Shown: positions 8,391 to 17,665, counted from the stretch's first letter. The stretch: DNA of 64,000 bases from Gemmatimonadota bacterium (GCA_003134685.1 PLCA01000002.1:521966-585965), one strand, 5' to 3'. A program made the numbers and translations. Notes: generated by a model from the sequence alone, not told the origin.

Positions 8391-8801
8391 TCAGTGTGAC
8401 AAGACGTAGCGGAACGTCGCTTCGCGCTGCGAAGAGCCATCGCGCGGAGCCGTTACAACCTGAACAGCGCCAGGCAGAACGTCCGAAGCGAGTGGCTCCG
8501 TGACGGCCTCGTAGGTCGTGCGCAGATCTTCGTCTTTCTGCCGCGACCACATCACGCCGGCCGCGACGAACAGGAGAGCCGCGGCAGCGAGCCCGGGTCC
8601 GGCCCAGGTCGCGAGATCCGACCACCAGTTGACCGGGATACTGACGACCGCTCCCTCGTGCTCCTTGATGTACGCCATGATGCGCGTCTCGAGGGCGTCC
8701 CAATATGCGCCTGCGGCGGGCGGTGCGTAGACGTCACGGAGCATCTCCGTGATCTTCGCATCGCCTTCATCGTCGAGTCGCAAGTCGGTACGATCTTCCA
8801 T
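8391..8801 (-). CDS. Putative membrane anti-sigma factor
   Basis: 136 aa. An acidic cytoplasmic N-terminal part (MEDRTDLRLDDEGDAKITEM) is followed by one membrane helix near residues 65-83 (WAGPGLAAAALLFVAAGVMW) and a short outer tail. It begins 2 bp after the ECF sigma gene, the normal arrangement for sigma/anti-sigma pairs. No clear zinc-binding HxxxCxxC motif is visible, so the assignment depends mainly on position and topology. Confidence 0.65.
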   Translation of the reverse strand: MEDRTDLRLDDEGDAKITEMLRDVYAPPAAGAYWDALETRIMAYIKEHEGAVVSIPVNWWSDLATWAGPGLAAAALLFVAAGVMWSRQKDEDLRTTYEAVTEPLASDVLPGAVQVVTAPRDGSSQREATFRYVLSH

Positions 8802-8803
8802 CT

Positions 8804-9448
8804 CTAATCCCTCAGGTTTCCGAGTACCACGCGCAGTTTCTGCCGCGCGTGGTGCAAATCCGAGCGAGCCGTTCCGCCCGGGATACTCAACATCTCGCCA
8901 ATCTCCGCGTGCGTAAAGCCCTCGATATCATGCATGACGATTACCGCCCGCGCACGATCCGGAAGCTGCGCCAGCGCCGCCTCGAGCCGCTCTCGCAGCT
9001 CGCCGCTTACCGCCGGATCGCGGAAAGGGGCCGGAATCGATTCGGAGATCTCCTCCGCATTTCTCACTTTCCGGCGGCGAGCCAGATCGAGCGCCGCGTT
9101 CGCGACGATTCGATTGAGCCACGCGCCGAAAGCCTGTGCCGGATCGAACCGGTCGAGCGCCTGATACGCGCGCAGGAAACCCTCCTGCACCGCATCTTCC
9201 GCATCCTCGTGCGTCATGACGATCGAGCGTGCCACTATGTACGCGCGCCGCTGATGAAGACGTACGAGCCCTGCAAAACCCCGTTCGTCCCCATTCCTGG
9301 CCAGACTTACGAGCGCTCGTTCCTCATCAGAAATACGTATGGCTGGGTGCGACTGTTGAGGGGCTGACAATAACGGTGGGTAGAGGTTCTGGCCGTAAGA
9401 TACGGCCGGAGCCGGCTTATCGGCGTCGGGAGCATTCCCATTCGACAA
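8804..9448 (-). CDS. ECF-type RNA polymerase sigma factor
   Basis: 214 aa from a TTG start. Region 2 is clear (FAGLVRLHQRRAYIVARSIV, then DAEDAVQEGFLRAYQALDRFD, residues ~58-105). Region 4 carries LPDRARAVIVMHDIEGFTHAEIGEMLSIPGGTARSDLHHAR, the helix-turn-helix that reads the -35 element. There is no sigma 1.1 or region 3. It begins 16 bp after the MFS pump gene, so it may be cotranscribed with the efflux operon. Confidence 0.9.
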   Translation of the reverse strand: MSNGNAPDADKPAPAVSYGQNLYPPLLSAPQQSHPAIRISDEERALVSLARNGDERGFAGLVRLHQRRAYIVARSIVMTHEDAEDAVQEGFLRAYQALDRFDPAQAFGAWLNRIVANAALDLARRRKVRNAEEISESIPAPFRDPAVSGELRERLEAALAQLPDRARAVIVMHDIEGFTHAEIGEMLSIPGGTARSDLHHARQKLRVVLGNLRD

Positions 9449-9464
9449 TTGGCGCTAACCCGGG

Positions 9465-11051
9465 CTAGTGAACCGGTCCCATGGAGCCGCGCGCGCGACC
9501 GGTCCGGAACAGTAGCAGGAGCGGCAGCCCGCATATCAGTACCAGCCCACTGTACAGATAGATCCTCGAAAACGCGAGCATGCTCGATTGCACGGTAACC
9601 TGGCGGTCAAGGATCGCGAGCGCCTGCTGCTGCGCGATCATCGGATTGATTCCGCGGGCTACCAGACCGCGTGCCAGCATCGAGAGCCGGCTCAGTGTCT
9701 CGGGATCGTTCGCGCCGACGTGCTCGACCAGAACCGCCTTCTCGGACGCCATGAAGCGGGCGAGAAGGGTCGCCATCACCGCGATTCCGAGCGAGCCGCC
9801 GAGTTGGCGCATGAGATTGAACATGCCGGTTCCCTGCGCCAGATCCTGCACCTTGAGGTCGGCCATCGTCGCGTTCGTCAAGGGAACGAAGATGAGACCG
9901 AGCCCCACGCCGCGAAGCACCAGGGGCCAGAAGAGATCCCCCGAACCGCTCGCGGATGTGAGGTGCGACAGCTTAAGCATCGACAAGAAGAAGAGAAACG
10001 CCCCTGCTACTACCGTGTATCTGGCATCTAGTCGCATGGCGTTTCTCCCGACCACTGCCATTGTCACAGCCGAAGCGATCGCTCCGGGCAGGATGATCTT
10101 TCCGGTCTGCCACGCCGTCATCTGCAGCAACTGCTGGAGAAAGACTGGCAGAATGAAGACGGATCCGTACAGCGCGAACCCGAGCAGCAGGCCGATGCTC
10201 ACGCCGGCGGTCACCTGCCGGCTCTTCAGAATGCGGAGGTTGATTATCGGCTCGTCGGTCGTCAGCTCGTGCCAGACGAGGGCGATTCCCGCGAAGAGCG
10301 CGGTAAAGCCCAGCATCGTGACGAAGCGCGATTCCCACCAGTCGTAGCGCTCACCGCGCTCCAGCATCCATTGCAGCGATCCGACACAGAGCGTCAGCAG
10401 GATTATTCCTAGATAGTCGATCTTGTCGGCCCGCTCCTGGTGGATGGCGTCATGTATGTACGTGACCGTGAGAATTGCCGCGATGATGCCGAGCGGAACG
10501 TTGATGTAGAAGATCCACGGCCAGTTGTAGTTGTCCGTGATCCAGCCGCCGAGCGTGGGGCCGAGGGTCGGGCCGACCATGACCCCGACGCCGAAGATCG
10601 CCATGCCGGTTCCCGCTTCTTCGGGCGGGAACGACTCGTACAGCGTCGCCTGCGCCGTCGAGAGCAGCGCACCGCCGCCAATTCCCTGAATCACGCGCCA
10701 GAAAATGAGTCCCAGCAGCGAGTGCGATGAGCCGCAGAAGAAGGACGCGAGAGTGAAGAGAAGGATCGAGCCCGTGAAGTAGCGCCTTCTGCCGAAGAAC
10801 GCAGACAGCCATCCCGACATCGGGATGACGATGACGTTGGCGATGATGTACGAGGTCGAAACCCAGGCGATCTCGTCGAGCGTCGCGCCCAGATTCCCCA
10901 TCATGTGCGGAATGGCGACGTTGACGATCGAAGTGTCGATCAGCTCGAGCATCGCCGCCATCGTGACCGTGGCGGCGATTATGTACTTGTGCGCGTACCG
11001 GTCTTCGGAGGACGAAGCCGTCCCCGACGACCGAAGTACTGCCGTGCTCAC
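9465..11051 (-). CDS. DHA2-family MFS drug efflux pump (EmrB/QacA type)
   Basis: 528 aa from GTG 11051, which overlaps the stop of the membrane-fusion gene as GTGA. The protein has the 14-helix DHA2 pattern with ELIDTSIVNVAIP in helix 1 (motif D1), GRRRYFTGS (motif A) and GPTLGPTLGGWI (motif C, antiporter). EmrB-like proteins export hydrophobic drugs by proton antiport with EmrA and TolC, both encoded just upstream. Confidence 0.9.
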   Translation of the reverse strand: MSTAVLRSSGTASSSEDRYAHKYIIAATVTMAAMLELIDTSIVNVAIPHMMGNLGATLDEIAWVSTSYIIANVIVIPMSGWLSAFFGRRRYFTGSILLFTLASFFCGSSHSLLGLIFWRVIQGIGGGALLSTAQATLYESFPPEEAGTGMAIFGVGVMVGPTLGPTLGGWITDNYNWPWIFYINVPLGIIAAILTVTYIHDAIHQERADKIDYLGIILLTLCVGSLQWMLERGERYDWWESRFVTMLGFTALFAGIALVWHELTTDEPIINLRILKSRQVTAGVSIGLLLGFALYGSVFILPVFLQQLLQMTAWQTGKIILPGAIASAVTMAVVGRNAMRLDARYTVVAGAFLFFLSMLKLSHLTSASGSGDLFWPLVLRGVGLGLIFVPLTNATMADLKVQDLAQGTGMFNLMRQLGGSLGIAVMATLLARFMASEKAVLVEHVGANDPETLSRLSMLARGLVARGINPMIAQQQALAILDRQVTVQSSMLAFSRIYLYSGLVLICGLPLLLLFRTGRARGSMGPVH

Positions 11052-12175
11052 CGCTTTGAGGTGTCTATGTGGACGTTCGCCGAGAGACCTGGCCGCAGAG
11101 GATAGTTGCCCGCACACGGTTTGGTGACGGCGATTCGCACCGGAACACGCTGCACGACCTTGGTAAAGTTTCCCGTGGCGTTGTCGGGCGGGAGGAGCGC
11201 GAACTTCGCTCCGGTCGCGCCGCTGACGCTCGCGACCTTGCCCTCGCCGACGCAGCCGCCGTAGGCATCGATCTCGAACTCCACGGGCTGGCCCGGACGG
11301 ATCGTGGCGAGCTGGGTCTCCTTGAAGTTCGCGGTGACCCAGACGCCGGTGTCAGCGACGATGCTGAGCAATGGCTGTCCCGGCGCGACGAGCTGCCCTA
11401 CTTCCACCTGCTTTCTCGAAACCTCGCCGGAGGCCGGCGCTGTGATGCGGGTGTAATCGAGCTGCAGCTGAGCGTTCTCCGCCGCCGCGCGAGAAGCGAG
11501 CGAGCGCGCGTTGGCGACACGGACGCCGGCTTCCATTGTGTTCACCGTTCCGCCGGCCGCCGCGGCCTGACGCTGGGCAGCGAGGAGGTTCGCGTGCGCG
11601 ACGTCTGCGGTCGCCTGTGCGGCGTCAAGCTGTTGCTTGGAGATGATCTGCTTGGCGACCAGCTCCCTGGCGCGGGCAAGATCGGCGTCAGCCTTGTTCG
11701 CGTTGGCCTGAGCGGCCCCGATCTGCGCATCGAGCGCGGCGCGCTGGCCGGTGGCGCTCTGAACCTGCGCCTCCGCCTGCCCGGAGAAACCACCGCCGCC
11801 GGCCGTCGCTTCGGCAGCCGCGAGATCAGCCTGCGCCTGCTGGAGACGGACGCGATAGTCGGCGTCGTCGAGCTGCACCAGGAGCTGTCCCGCGTTCACA
11901 TGATCGTTCTCGTTCACGTTGACCGTTTTCACGTAGCCGCCGACCTTCGCCAGCACCGGCACGATGTGGCCGTCGACCTGCGCGTTGTCAGTCGACTGGT
12001 GCGTGCGGCCGTAACTCCACTTCTGGAACCCCCAGACGAGGAGGATCAACGCGACGACACCAACGATCGGAATTACGAACTTCTTTTTCGATGGTGTGTC
12101 GGGCTCGGACGCTTCGGTTCTGCCGTTGCGTGAAGCTGGAGTCGCGGGTGATTCGGTATTGATTGCGGTTGCCAT
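11048..12175 (-). CDS. HlyD/EmrA-type membrane fusion protein
   Basis: 375 aa. One N-terminal membrane helix (FVIPIVGVVALILLVWGF, ~33-50) is followed by the biotinyl-lipoyl-like strand (STDNAQVDGHIVPVLAKVGGYV), a long Ala/Gln-rich coiled coil (~110-225) and a beta-barrel domain (APASGEVSRKQVEVGQLV). It bridges the inner-membrane pump to the outer-membrane channel. It is translationally coupled to the pump by a 4-bp overlap. Confidence 0.92.
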   Translation of the reverse strand: MATAINTESPATPASRNGRTEASEPDTPSKKKFVIPIVGVVALILLVWGFQKWSYGRTHQSTDNAQVDGHIVPVLAKVGGYVKTVNVNENDHVNAGQLLVQLDDADYRVRLQQAQADLAAAEATAGGGGFSGQAEAQVQSATGQRAALDAQIGAAQANANKADADLARARELVAKQIISKQQLDAAQATADVAHANLLAAQRQAAAAGGTVNTMEAGVRVANARSLASRAAAENAQLQLDYTRITAPASGEVSRKQVEVGQLVAPGQPLLSIVADTGVWVTANFKETQLATIRPGQPVEFEIDAYGGCVGEGKVASVSGATGAKFALLPPDNATGNFTKVVQRVPVRIAVTKPCAGNYPLRPGLSANVHIDTSKR

Positions 12176-12228
12176 AACCTGTCCTGTAGTCCTGATAGTC
12201 TAATTGGAGTTTTTGTAAATCCTGACGA

Positions 12229-13629
12229 TCATTTCAGTGTCGTAACGCTTCCCGTCGCTCGCGCGAGCGACACGCGCGCGAGCTGGTACAGCGTCTCGGC
12301 GTCGTTCACGAGCGTCCGCGAGGACGTGAGAGCGAGCGACGCGTTCACCACGTCCGCGTTTCCGGCGACCCCGGCGTTGAAGCGGTCGCGCGCCTGCACC
12401 ACTTCCTGCTCGGCCAGGCTAAGCCTCTCGGTCGCTGCGCCGAGCTGCTCGCGGGCGCCAGCGAGGTCGATCAATGCGCCGCGCACGTCGACCTGAGCCT
12501 GCTGCTCGAGATCGCGCCGGCGAATTTCCGTCGCCTTCACCACCGACTGCTGCTCTTGGACGCGCGCCTCCCGCCTGAAGCCGTCGAAAATCGGGAGCGT
12601 GACCTGCAATCCCCAGGTGTACGTGTTGAGCATCTTCGCGCCGTTTTTTCCGATCACGCCATCGTCGGCGACGAGCCCCAGCGAGGGAAGGCGCTCGGCC
12701 TTGATGGCCGAGAGACCCTGTTTTGCCGCGCGGATGCGCTCGTCCTCGGCGAGGAGGTCCGGTCGATTGCGAATCGCCTGCGCCACGAGCGCTGTTTCGT
12801 CCGGAAGCGTCCCATTGTCGGTGGCGGTGGAGAGAGAATCCGCGAGCACGATGTCGGTTCCGACGGGAAGCGCGAGGGCGCGCAGGAGATCGAGATGCGC
12901 GTGGTCACGCGCGTTGCGTGACGCGATGAGGGCGGCGCGTGTGTTCGCGAGTTGTGATTTGGCGCGCGTGACGTCGAGCCCGACACCGGTGCCAGCCTGA
13001 AGCTGCGACTGCGCAATGCTGAGCAACTCGGTGGCGAGGACGGTGTCGGCCTGACGCGCGCGTAGATCGGCGTCCGCGCGCATCGCTCTCACGTAAGCGT
13101 TGGTGGCGATGGTCGCGGCCTGCTCGGCGGTGGCGTCGGCGTCCGCGCTCGAGGAGCGTGCCTCGGCCTGAGCCGAGCGAACTCGTCCGAGCGCGCCAAA
13201 ATCGAAAAGGCTCTGCCTCACTTGCCCGCGAAAGTCCAACGTGTTGACGGGGCCTTCGATCTGACCCTGCGGATCGAACAGAGCAGGCTGGCCAGGCGTG
13301 GCAGGGAAATCGATGCCGAGCGTGGAGGTGTTGAAGGTGCGCCCGGCTTCCTGGACGTAGCTGCTTATGGTTGGGAGCAGATCCGACTTGCGCTGGCGCA
13401 CGCGAGCTACGGCTTCGTCGGCGCGAAGGCGAGCACCCCGGGAAATCGCGCTTTGGCGCGCGGCGAGTCGTGCGGCGTCGCCGAGGGTGAGGGGTATCAC
13501 CGCTGCCGGCAACAGGACAGGCGTTGGCGCGGTCACGGGCGTCTGCGCGAGCGCGAAAGAGGATGCGGTTGCAATCGTTGCAACGGCCGCGAGCAGGCGC
13601 CTGATCATACTGGGAAGAATCTTAGTCAT
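12229..13629 (-). CDS. TolC-like outer-membrane efflux protein
   Basis: 466 aa from ATG 13629, with a signal peptide ending AQ (LLAAVATIATASSFALAQ). It contains the duplicated OEP domain: long alpha-helical repeats with LxxAxxxAL-like heptads and the second-half motif WGLQVTLPIFDGFRREARV. It forms the outer-membrane exit duct of the tripartite pump. The start overlaps the tetR stop by 8 bp; ATG 13608 is an alternative. Confidence 0.9.
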   Translation of the reverse strand: MTKILPSMIRRLLAAVATIATASSFALAQTPVTAPTPVLLPAAVIPLTLGDAARLAARQSAISRGARLRADEAVARVRQRKSDLLPTISSYVQEAGRTFNTSTLGIDFPATPGQPALFDPQGQIEGPVNTLDFRGQVRQSLFDFGALGRVRSAQAEARSSSADADATAEQAATIATNAYVRAMRADADLRARQADTVLATELLSIAQSQLQAGTGVGLDVTRAKSQLANTRAALIASRNARDHAHLDLLRALALPVGTDIVLADSLSTATDNGTLPDETALVAQAIRNRPDLLAEDERIRAAKQGLSAIKAERLPSLGLVADDGVIGKNGAKMLNTYTWGLQVTLPIFDGFRREARVQEQQSVVKATEIRRRDLEQQAQVDVRGALIDLAGAREQLGAATERLSLAEQEVVQARDRFNAGVAGNADVVNASLALTSSRTLVNDAETLYQLARVSLARATGSVTTLK

Positions 13630-14338
13630 TGTTGGAGGGAATGAACAAAGTTGTGTCCGACGGAGCGCCATCAGCTTGCGCGGAGCAGCCCGCAAAGGGC
13701 GTGATCGAGTGGAGGTAGAACTGGGCCACCTCCTGGAAAACCTGCTCGTCTTTCTTGTCGCAGAGGAGTGGTACTCCGGTGTACTCGTCGCGCCAGATAC
13801 CGTTCATGACGGTGAGCGCAACGAGCATACGCGCGGCGATCATTGGATCGATCTCACGGAATTCGCCCGCGTCGACTCCCTTGCGAATGATTCCGCTCAG
13901 CAGCTTGAGCCCGCGGGACACCACCTCATCGGCGTAGAACTTGGCAAGATCGGGGAATTGGTGGAGCTCGCCTAGGACGAGGCGGTAAATGGTGCTGAAG
14001 ACGGGCGAGCGGACGAAATTCCAGTAGCCCCGCATGGCGACGTAGAGCTGCTCGGTGGGTGTGCCGCTGCCGACAGTTCTTTCGGCGTACTCGATCGCGG
14101 CGACGGCGGTTTGCCGGACCATCTCGCGGAAGAGCTCTTCCTTGTTGGGGAAGTAGAGGTAGATGGTGCCCTTGGAGACCCCGGCGCGCTCGGCGATGTC
14201 CTGGAGCCGGGCGTTGGCGAGCCCGCATTCGCCGAAAACCTCGAGAGCGGCCTCGATGATCTGCTGGGGCCGGTGCTCGGGTCGTCTACGCCACTTTGGG
14301 GCCGATTTTACTGACTTGGCTGGTTTGGTTCTAGGCAT
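13622..14338 (-). CDS. TetR-family regulator of the efflux operon
   Basis: 238 aa. The N-terminal helix-turn-helix is clear at ~24-70 (IIEAALEVFGECGLANARLQDIA and GVSKGTIYLYFPNKEELF). The C-terminal ligand domain resembles the TetR_C family of multidrug regulators. As the first gene of the operon, with a palindrome 16 bp upstream, it probably represses itself and tolC-emrA-emrB until a pump substrate binds. Confidence 0.92.
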   Translation of the reverse strand: MPRTKPAKSVKSAPKWRRRPEHRPQQIIEAALEVFGECGLANARLQDIAERAGVSKGTIYLYFPNKEELFREMVRQTAVAAIEYAERTVGSGTPTEQLYVAMRGYWNFVRSPVFSTIYRLVLGELHQFPDLAKFYADEVVSRGLKLLSGIIRKGVDAGEFREIDPMIAARMLVALTVMNGIWRDEYTGVPLLCDKKDEQVFQEVAQFYLHSITPFAGCSAQADGAPSDTTLFIPSNND

Positions 14339-14353
14339 CGCTAAAGGAAATAG

Positions 14354-14371
14354 TTACTGACCAGTCAGTAA
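14354..14371. promoter_or_regulatory. TetR-type operator palindrome
   Basis: TTACTGAC-CA-GTCAGTAA is a perfect inverted repeat with 8-base arms and a 2-base spacer. It is centred about 24 bp before the tetR start. The TGAC-x-GTCA core resembles operators of many autoregulating TetR pump repressors. Assignment to the adjacent regulator is by position. Confidence 0.8.
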
Positions 14372-14417
14372 TATACTAAGGCCGAGGGATTGCGTCAATT
14401 ACTTAGTACCGCGATCT

Positions 14418-14567
14418 CTATTGGTGGGTCGTCTCCGCGGCCTCTTTGCCCCGAAAGTGCGCGTTCGTCAGCAGCACTATCGACGTCAGTAGCAGGAACA
14501 GCGTCACCGCGCCGAGGACCAGTCCGGTGAGTGCGGCACTCAGGTCGGTCTTCTTCTTGGTCGCCAT
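14418..14567 (-). CDS. 49-aa single-pass membrane peptide
   Basis: Small ORF starting [12 protein letters not shown], followed by one strong membrane helix (LVLGAVTLFLLLTSIVLLT) and a short polar tail ending ETTHQ. Its ATG overlaps the stop of the mini-ORF upstream as TGATG, so it is probably translated by coupling with the cyclophilin gene. No family recognised. Confidence 0.6.
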   Translation of the reverse strand: MATKKKTDLSAALTGLVLGAVTLFLLLTSIVLLTNAHFRGKEAAETTHQ

Positions 14568-14605
14568 CAGGTTGCTCTCCGGTCGGTCTTCTTTTTCGTC
14601 GCCAT
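14567..14605 (-). CDS. 12-aa mini-ORF duplicating the start of the next gene
   Basis: ATG 14605 overlaps the cyclophilin TAA as TAATG and encodes [12 protein letters not shown] before TGA. The first eight residues are identical to those of the following 49-aa ORF, with synonymous codon differences. It may be a degenerate duplicated start or a coupling leader. There is no evidence of function. Confidence 0.35.
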   Translation of the reverse strand: MATKKKTDRRAT

Positions 14606-15084
14606 TACTTCGCCTCCGGCCCGCTCGAAACTCTGGCCTTCGTTACGGTGTCGTTCTGGTTGATCTTGGGGACCACGTCGACCCCTTGGATAACCTTGCC
14701 AAAAACCGTGTGGACTCCGTTCAGGTGCTTGGTGTTCTGCTCGCTGAGCACGATGAAGAACTGGCTGCCGCCGGTGTTCTTTCCGGCATGCGCCATCGAC
14801 AGCGCTCCGACTTCGTGCTTGCGCGGGTTTCCACTCGTCTCGCAATCGATCTTGTAACCCGGACCTCCGGTTCCCACCGGACCCTTCGCGTGCTCCCCGC
14901 CCTTCGAGTAGGGGTCACCGCCCTGGACCATGAAATCCTTGATGACGCGGTGGAACTTGGTGCCGTCGTAAAAGCCGGAGTTGGCGAGCTTCTCGAAGTT
15001 GGCGACCGTCTTCGGCGCCTCCTTCTCGTACAGCTCGGCCTTCATGGTGCCCCTGTTGGTTTCAATCGTGGCGAATTTTGTCAT
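14605..15084 (-). CDS. Cyclophilin-type peptidyl-prolyl isomerase
   Basis: 159-aa single-domain cyclophilin without a signal peptide, so cytosolic. Catalytic and ligand motifs are [14 protein letters not shown] (~44-57), GALSMAHAG and GSQFFI (~105-111). It catalyses cis/trans isomerisation of Xaa-Pro bonds. It is first in a coupled chain with the mini-ORF and the 49-aa membrane peptide. Confidence 0.93.
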   Translation of the reverse strand: MTKFATIETNRGTMKAELYEKEAPKTVANFEKLANSGFYDGTKFHRVIKDFMVQGGDPYSKGGEHAKGPVGTGGPGYKIDCETSGNPRKHEVGALSMAHAGKNTGGSQFFIVLSEQNTKHLNGVHTVFGKVIQGVDVVPKINQNDTVTKARVSSGPEAK

Positions 15085-15125
15085 GGTCGCGTTAAGAGGA
15101 AATTAGCGCTGAATGATAACATTAA

Positions 15126-15140
15126 ACCGTCCTTGACGGT
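15126..15140 (-). terminator. Weak hairpin downstream of nth
   Basis: ACCGTC-AAG-GACGGT (minus strand) is a perfect 6-bp stem with a 3-base loop, followed by TTTAAT. It lies 19 bp past the nth stop. The stem is short and the T-run poor, so termination is only suggested. Confidence 0.4.
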
Positions 15141-15158
15141 CAAATCTCGTTGAACACA

Positions 15159-15935
15159 TTAAACTCTGCTCGCCGGGCAGATGTCATTGAGCACGCAGAG
15201 TTCGCATTTGGGCCTTCTCGCCTCGCAGACTCTACGCCCGTGAAAGATGAGCAGGTGCGCGAGCAGCGCCCAATCGTCGCGCGGGAACAGCGGCATCAGA
15301 TCCTGCTCTATCTTGACCGGATCCGTCTCCCTGGTGAGGCCGAGGCGGTGGCTTACTCGCGCAACGTGAGTGTCGACGACTATCCCTACGTTCTTCCCGA
15401 ACGCGTTGCCGAGCACGACGTTGGCGGTCTTGCGTCCGACGCCGGGTAGCTTTACGAGCGCGTCCATCGAATCCGGCACCTCGCCGTTGTGGCGCTCGAC
15501 GAGTGCCTTGCCGAGTCCGATGAGGCTTTTCGTCTTGTTGCGGAAGAACCCGGTGCTCTTGATGATCTCTTCGAGCTTTTCCGGTGGCGCATCGGCGAGA
15601 GACGCGGCCGTCGGGAAGGTCTGAAAGAGCAGCGGCGTCACCATGTTGACGCGCCTGTCGGTGCATTGCGCGCTCAGGATCGTCGCCATCAACAACTGGA
15701 GCGTCGTCTGGTAATCGAGCTCGGTGCGGGCGTCCGGGTATTCGCGCCTGAGACGGGAGAGAACCTCGAGTGCGTGAGGGCCGATGGAATTTTTCGCGAT
15801 TCGGCGGGGCGCAGTCTTTCGCTGAAGACGAGCCCGAAGATTTGTGACTCGCGGCTTTCGCGCCACCCGTACGGCGACTTTTGGCTTCGCGAGCACAGGC
15901 CGACGCTTTTTCACCTTTGCCGTAGTGCGTTTCAT
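15159..15935 (-). CDS. nth: Endonuclease III
   Basis: 258 aa. A basic ~55-residue N-terminal extension precedes the HhH-GPD domain. Catalytic features are the helix-hairpin-helix KLPGVGRKTANVVL with its catalytic Lys, and the downstream Asp in VVDTHVARV. The C-terminal 4Fe-4S cluster pattern C-x6-C-x2-C-x5-C (CEARRPKCELCVLNDIC) is intact. It removes oxidised pyrimidines and nicks the abasic site. ATG 15935 overlaps the polX stop (ATGA), coupling two base-excision-repair enzymes. Confidence 0.95.
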   Translation of the reverse strand: MKRTTAKVKKRRPVLAKPKVAVRVARKPRVTNLRARLQRKTAPRRIAKNSIGPHALEVLSRLRREYPDARTELDYQTTLQLLMATILSAQCTDRRVNMVTPLLFQTFPTAASLADAPPEKLEEIIKSTGFFRNKTKSLIGLGKALVERHNGEVPDSMDALVKLPGVGRKTANVVLGNAFGKNVGIVVDTHVARVSHRLGLTRETDPVKIEQDLMPLFPRDDWALLAHLLIFHGRRVCEARRPKCELCVLNDICPASRV

Positions 15936-17665
15936 CGGGCCCGTCGCTTCCGCGCAAACGCGAGCACGTCGTCCGCGTTCCGCGTGTTGAGGATCTCTCC
16001 CGCCTCGAGCCAAGCCTTTCTCGCCATCCCAATTCCAAAATGCACGTTGTCGAGCCCGGCCGTCGAGTGCGCGTCGGGCCCGATTTCGATCGTGACGCCC
16101 AGCTCCTTCGCCTGGCGGCAGTAGCGCCAGTCCAGGTCCAGGCGATGGGGGTCGGCGTTGAGCTCCACCGCGACTCCGACCTGTACTGCTTTCTCGAGCA
16201 CCGCCTCGATGTTGATCGCGTATGGCTCGCGCGTGAGAAGCAATCTGCCGGTCGGATGCGCCAGGATCGTGAGGTGCGGGTCGTCGAGCGCGGCAAGCAC
16301 GCGCTTTGTCATCGCCTCTCCATCCATGCTGAACCGCGAATGGATCGACCCTATCACGTAGTCGAAACCGTCCAGAATCTCCGCGTCGTAGTCGAGACGC
16401 CCGTCGGCCAGAATGTCGGCTTCGATTCCCTTGAGGATGCGAAAGCCGTTCATCTGCGCATTAACGCGGTCGATCTCCTCCTGTTGGCGAAGGAGCCGGT
16501 CGCGCTTGAGTCCACCCGCATAGAACGCCGACTCCGAGTGATCCGAGATTCCGATGTAGTCCCAGCCGCGCTCTTTTGCGGCGGCAGCCATCTCTTCTAT
16601 CGTCGCGGTGCCATCGGAATAGTCGGAGTGGCAGTGGAGCACCCCGCGGATGTCGTCGAAGGTCACGAGATTCGGCAGCTCCCGCCGCGCCGCGGCCTCG
16701 ATCTCACCCATCCCCTCCCGCATTTCGGGCGGAATCGGCTCCAGATCCAGCGCGGTGAAAAACGCATCTTCGTCCTTCAGGCGAATGCGATCTCCTCCCT
16801 TCCCGATGAGCGAATTGCCGGCGATCTCGAAGCCCTTCTTCCGGGCCAGCACCTTCATCTCTTCTATGTGGGCCGTGCTTCCCGTGGCGCGCCACAACGC
16901 CACCGGGTAATCCGCCCTGGTGACGCAGTGCATGTCGAGATGGGTCCCATCGACGAATCGAATATGGACCGAGCCCGGATCCTCACAGGTCTTGCTCTCT
17001 CTGACGCCAGGCGATCTTCCGAATGATGCCGCCACACTCGCCGGATCGCCCGAACACTCGGCGACTATGTCGATGTCGGCCACGACCTCGTTGTGACGTC
17101 GGATCGAGCCCGCGACGTCGGCGTGAGTGACGTCGGGATGCTTGACGACGTTGGCGAGAAGGAGGTGCGCTTCGACCGCTGCCGCCGGAAAGCGCTTGAG
17201 GTGCGCGTTGCGCCGGAGAGTCTCGATCCCTCTGAGAATTTTCTCCGCCGTCTTCTTGCCGAACTTCGGAAGCTCGGCCAGCTGGCCATTCTGGGCCACG
17301 CGCTCGAGATCCTCCAAATTCTGGACACCGAGCGAGTCGTGAATGAGCTGGACCTTGGCGGCGTTGAGTCCGGGGACCCGAAAAAGCTCCAGCAGTCCTT
17401 CGGGGACTCCCTCGCGCAGCTCGTTCAGGTACGACGACTCGCCAGTCTCGATCAGCTCACGAACGACGGACAACGTCGCCGGTCCGATCCCCGAAATGTC
17501 CGCCAGCTCGCCCGAGCGCAACAGTGGGGCAAGATCATCGGTGTCGAGCGCGATGAGCGAACGGGCTGCCCCGGCGTAAGCGCGCGCCTTGAATTTCTGT
17601 TCGCCTTTTACTTCGAGGAGGGCGCCGATCTGGGAAAGAACGTGCGCGGCCGAGCGGGAATCCAT
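15932..17665 (-). CDS. polX: PolX family DNA polymerase/PHP 3'-5' exonuclease
   Basis: About 577 aa. The N-terminal PolX polymerase part contains two HhH motifs (ISGIGPATLSVV, PKFGKKTAEKI) and the nucleotidyl-transfer region (GSIRRHNEVVADIDIVAEC, with DID). The C-terminal PHP domain has VLHCHSDYSDG, GISDHSES and IGPDAHSTAGL metal ligands. Bacterial PolX fills short repair gaps, and the PHP part trims 3' ends. Start 17665 matches family N-termini; 17686 is possible. Confidence 0.92.
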   Translation of the reverse strand: MDSRSAAHVLSQIGALLEVKGEQKFKARAYAGAARSLIALDTDDLAPLLRSGELADISGIGPATLSVVRELIETGESSYLNELREGVPEGLLELFRVPGLNAAKVQLIHDSLGVQNLEDLERVAQNGQLAELPKFGKKTAEKILRGIETLRRNAHLKRFPAAAVEAHLLLANVVKHPDVTHADVAGSIRRHNEVVADIDIVAECSGDPASVAASFGRSPGVRESKTCEDPGSVHIRFVDGTHLDMHCVTRADYPVALWRATGSTAHIEEMKVLARKKGFEIAGNSLIGKGGDRIRLKDEDAFFTALDLEPIPPEMREGMGEIEAAARRELPNLVTFDDIRGVLHCHSDYSDGTATIEEMAAAAKERGWDYIGISDHSESAFYAGGLKRDRLLRQQEEIDRVNAQMNGFRILKGIEADILADGRLDYDAEILDGFDYVIGSIHSRFSMDGEAMTKRVLAALDDPHLTILAHPTGRLLLTREPYAINIEAVLEKAVQVGVAVELNADPHRLDLDWRYCRQAKELGVTIEIGPDAHSTAGLDNVHFGIGMARKAWLEAGEILNTRNADDVLAFARKRRAR

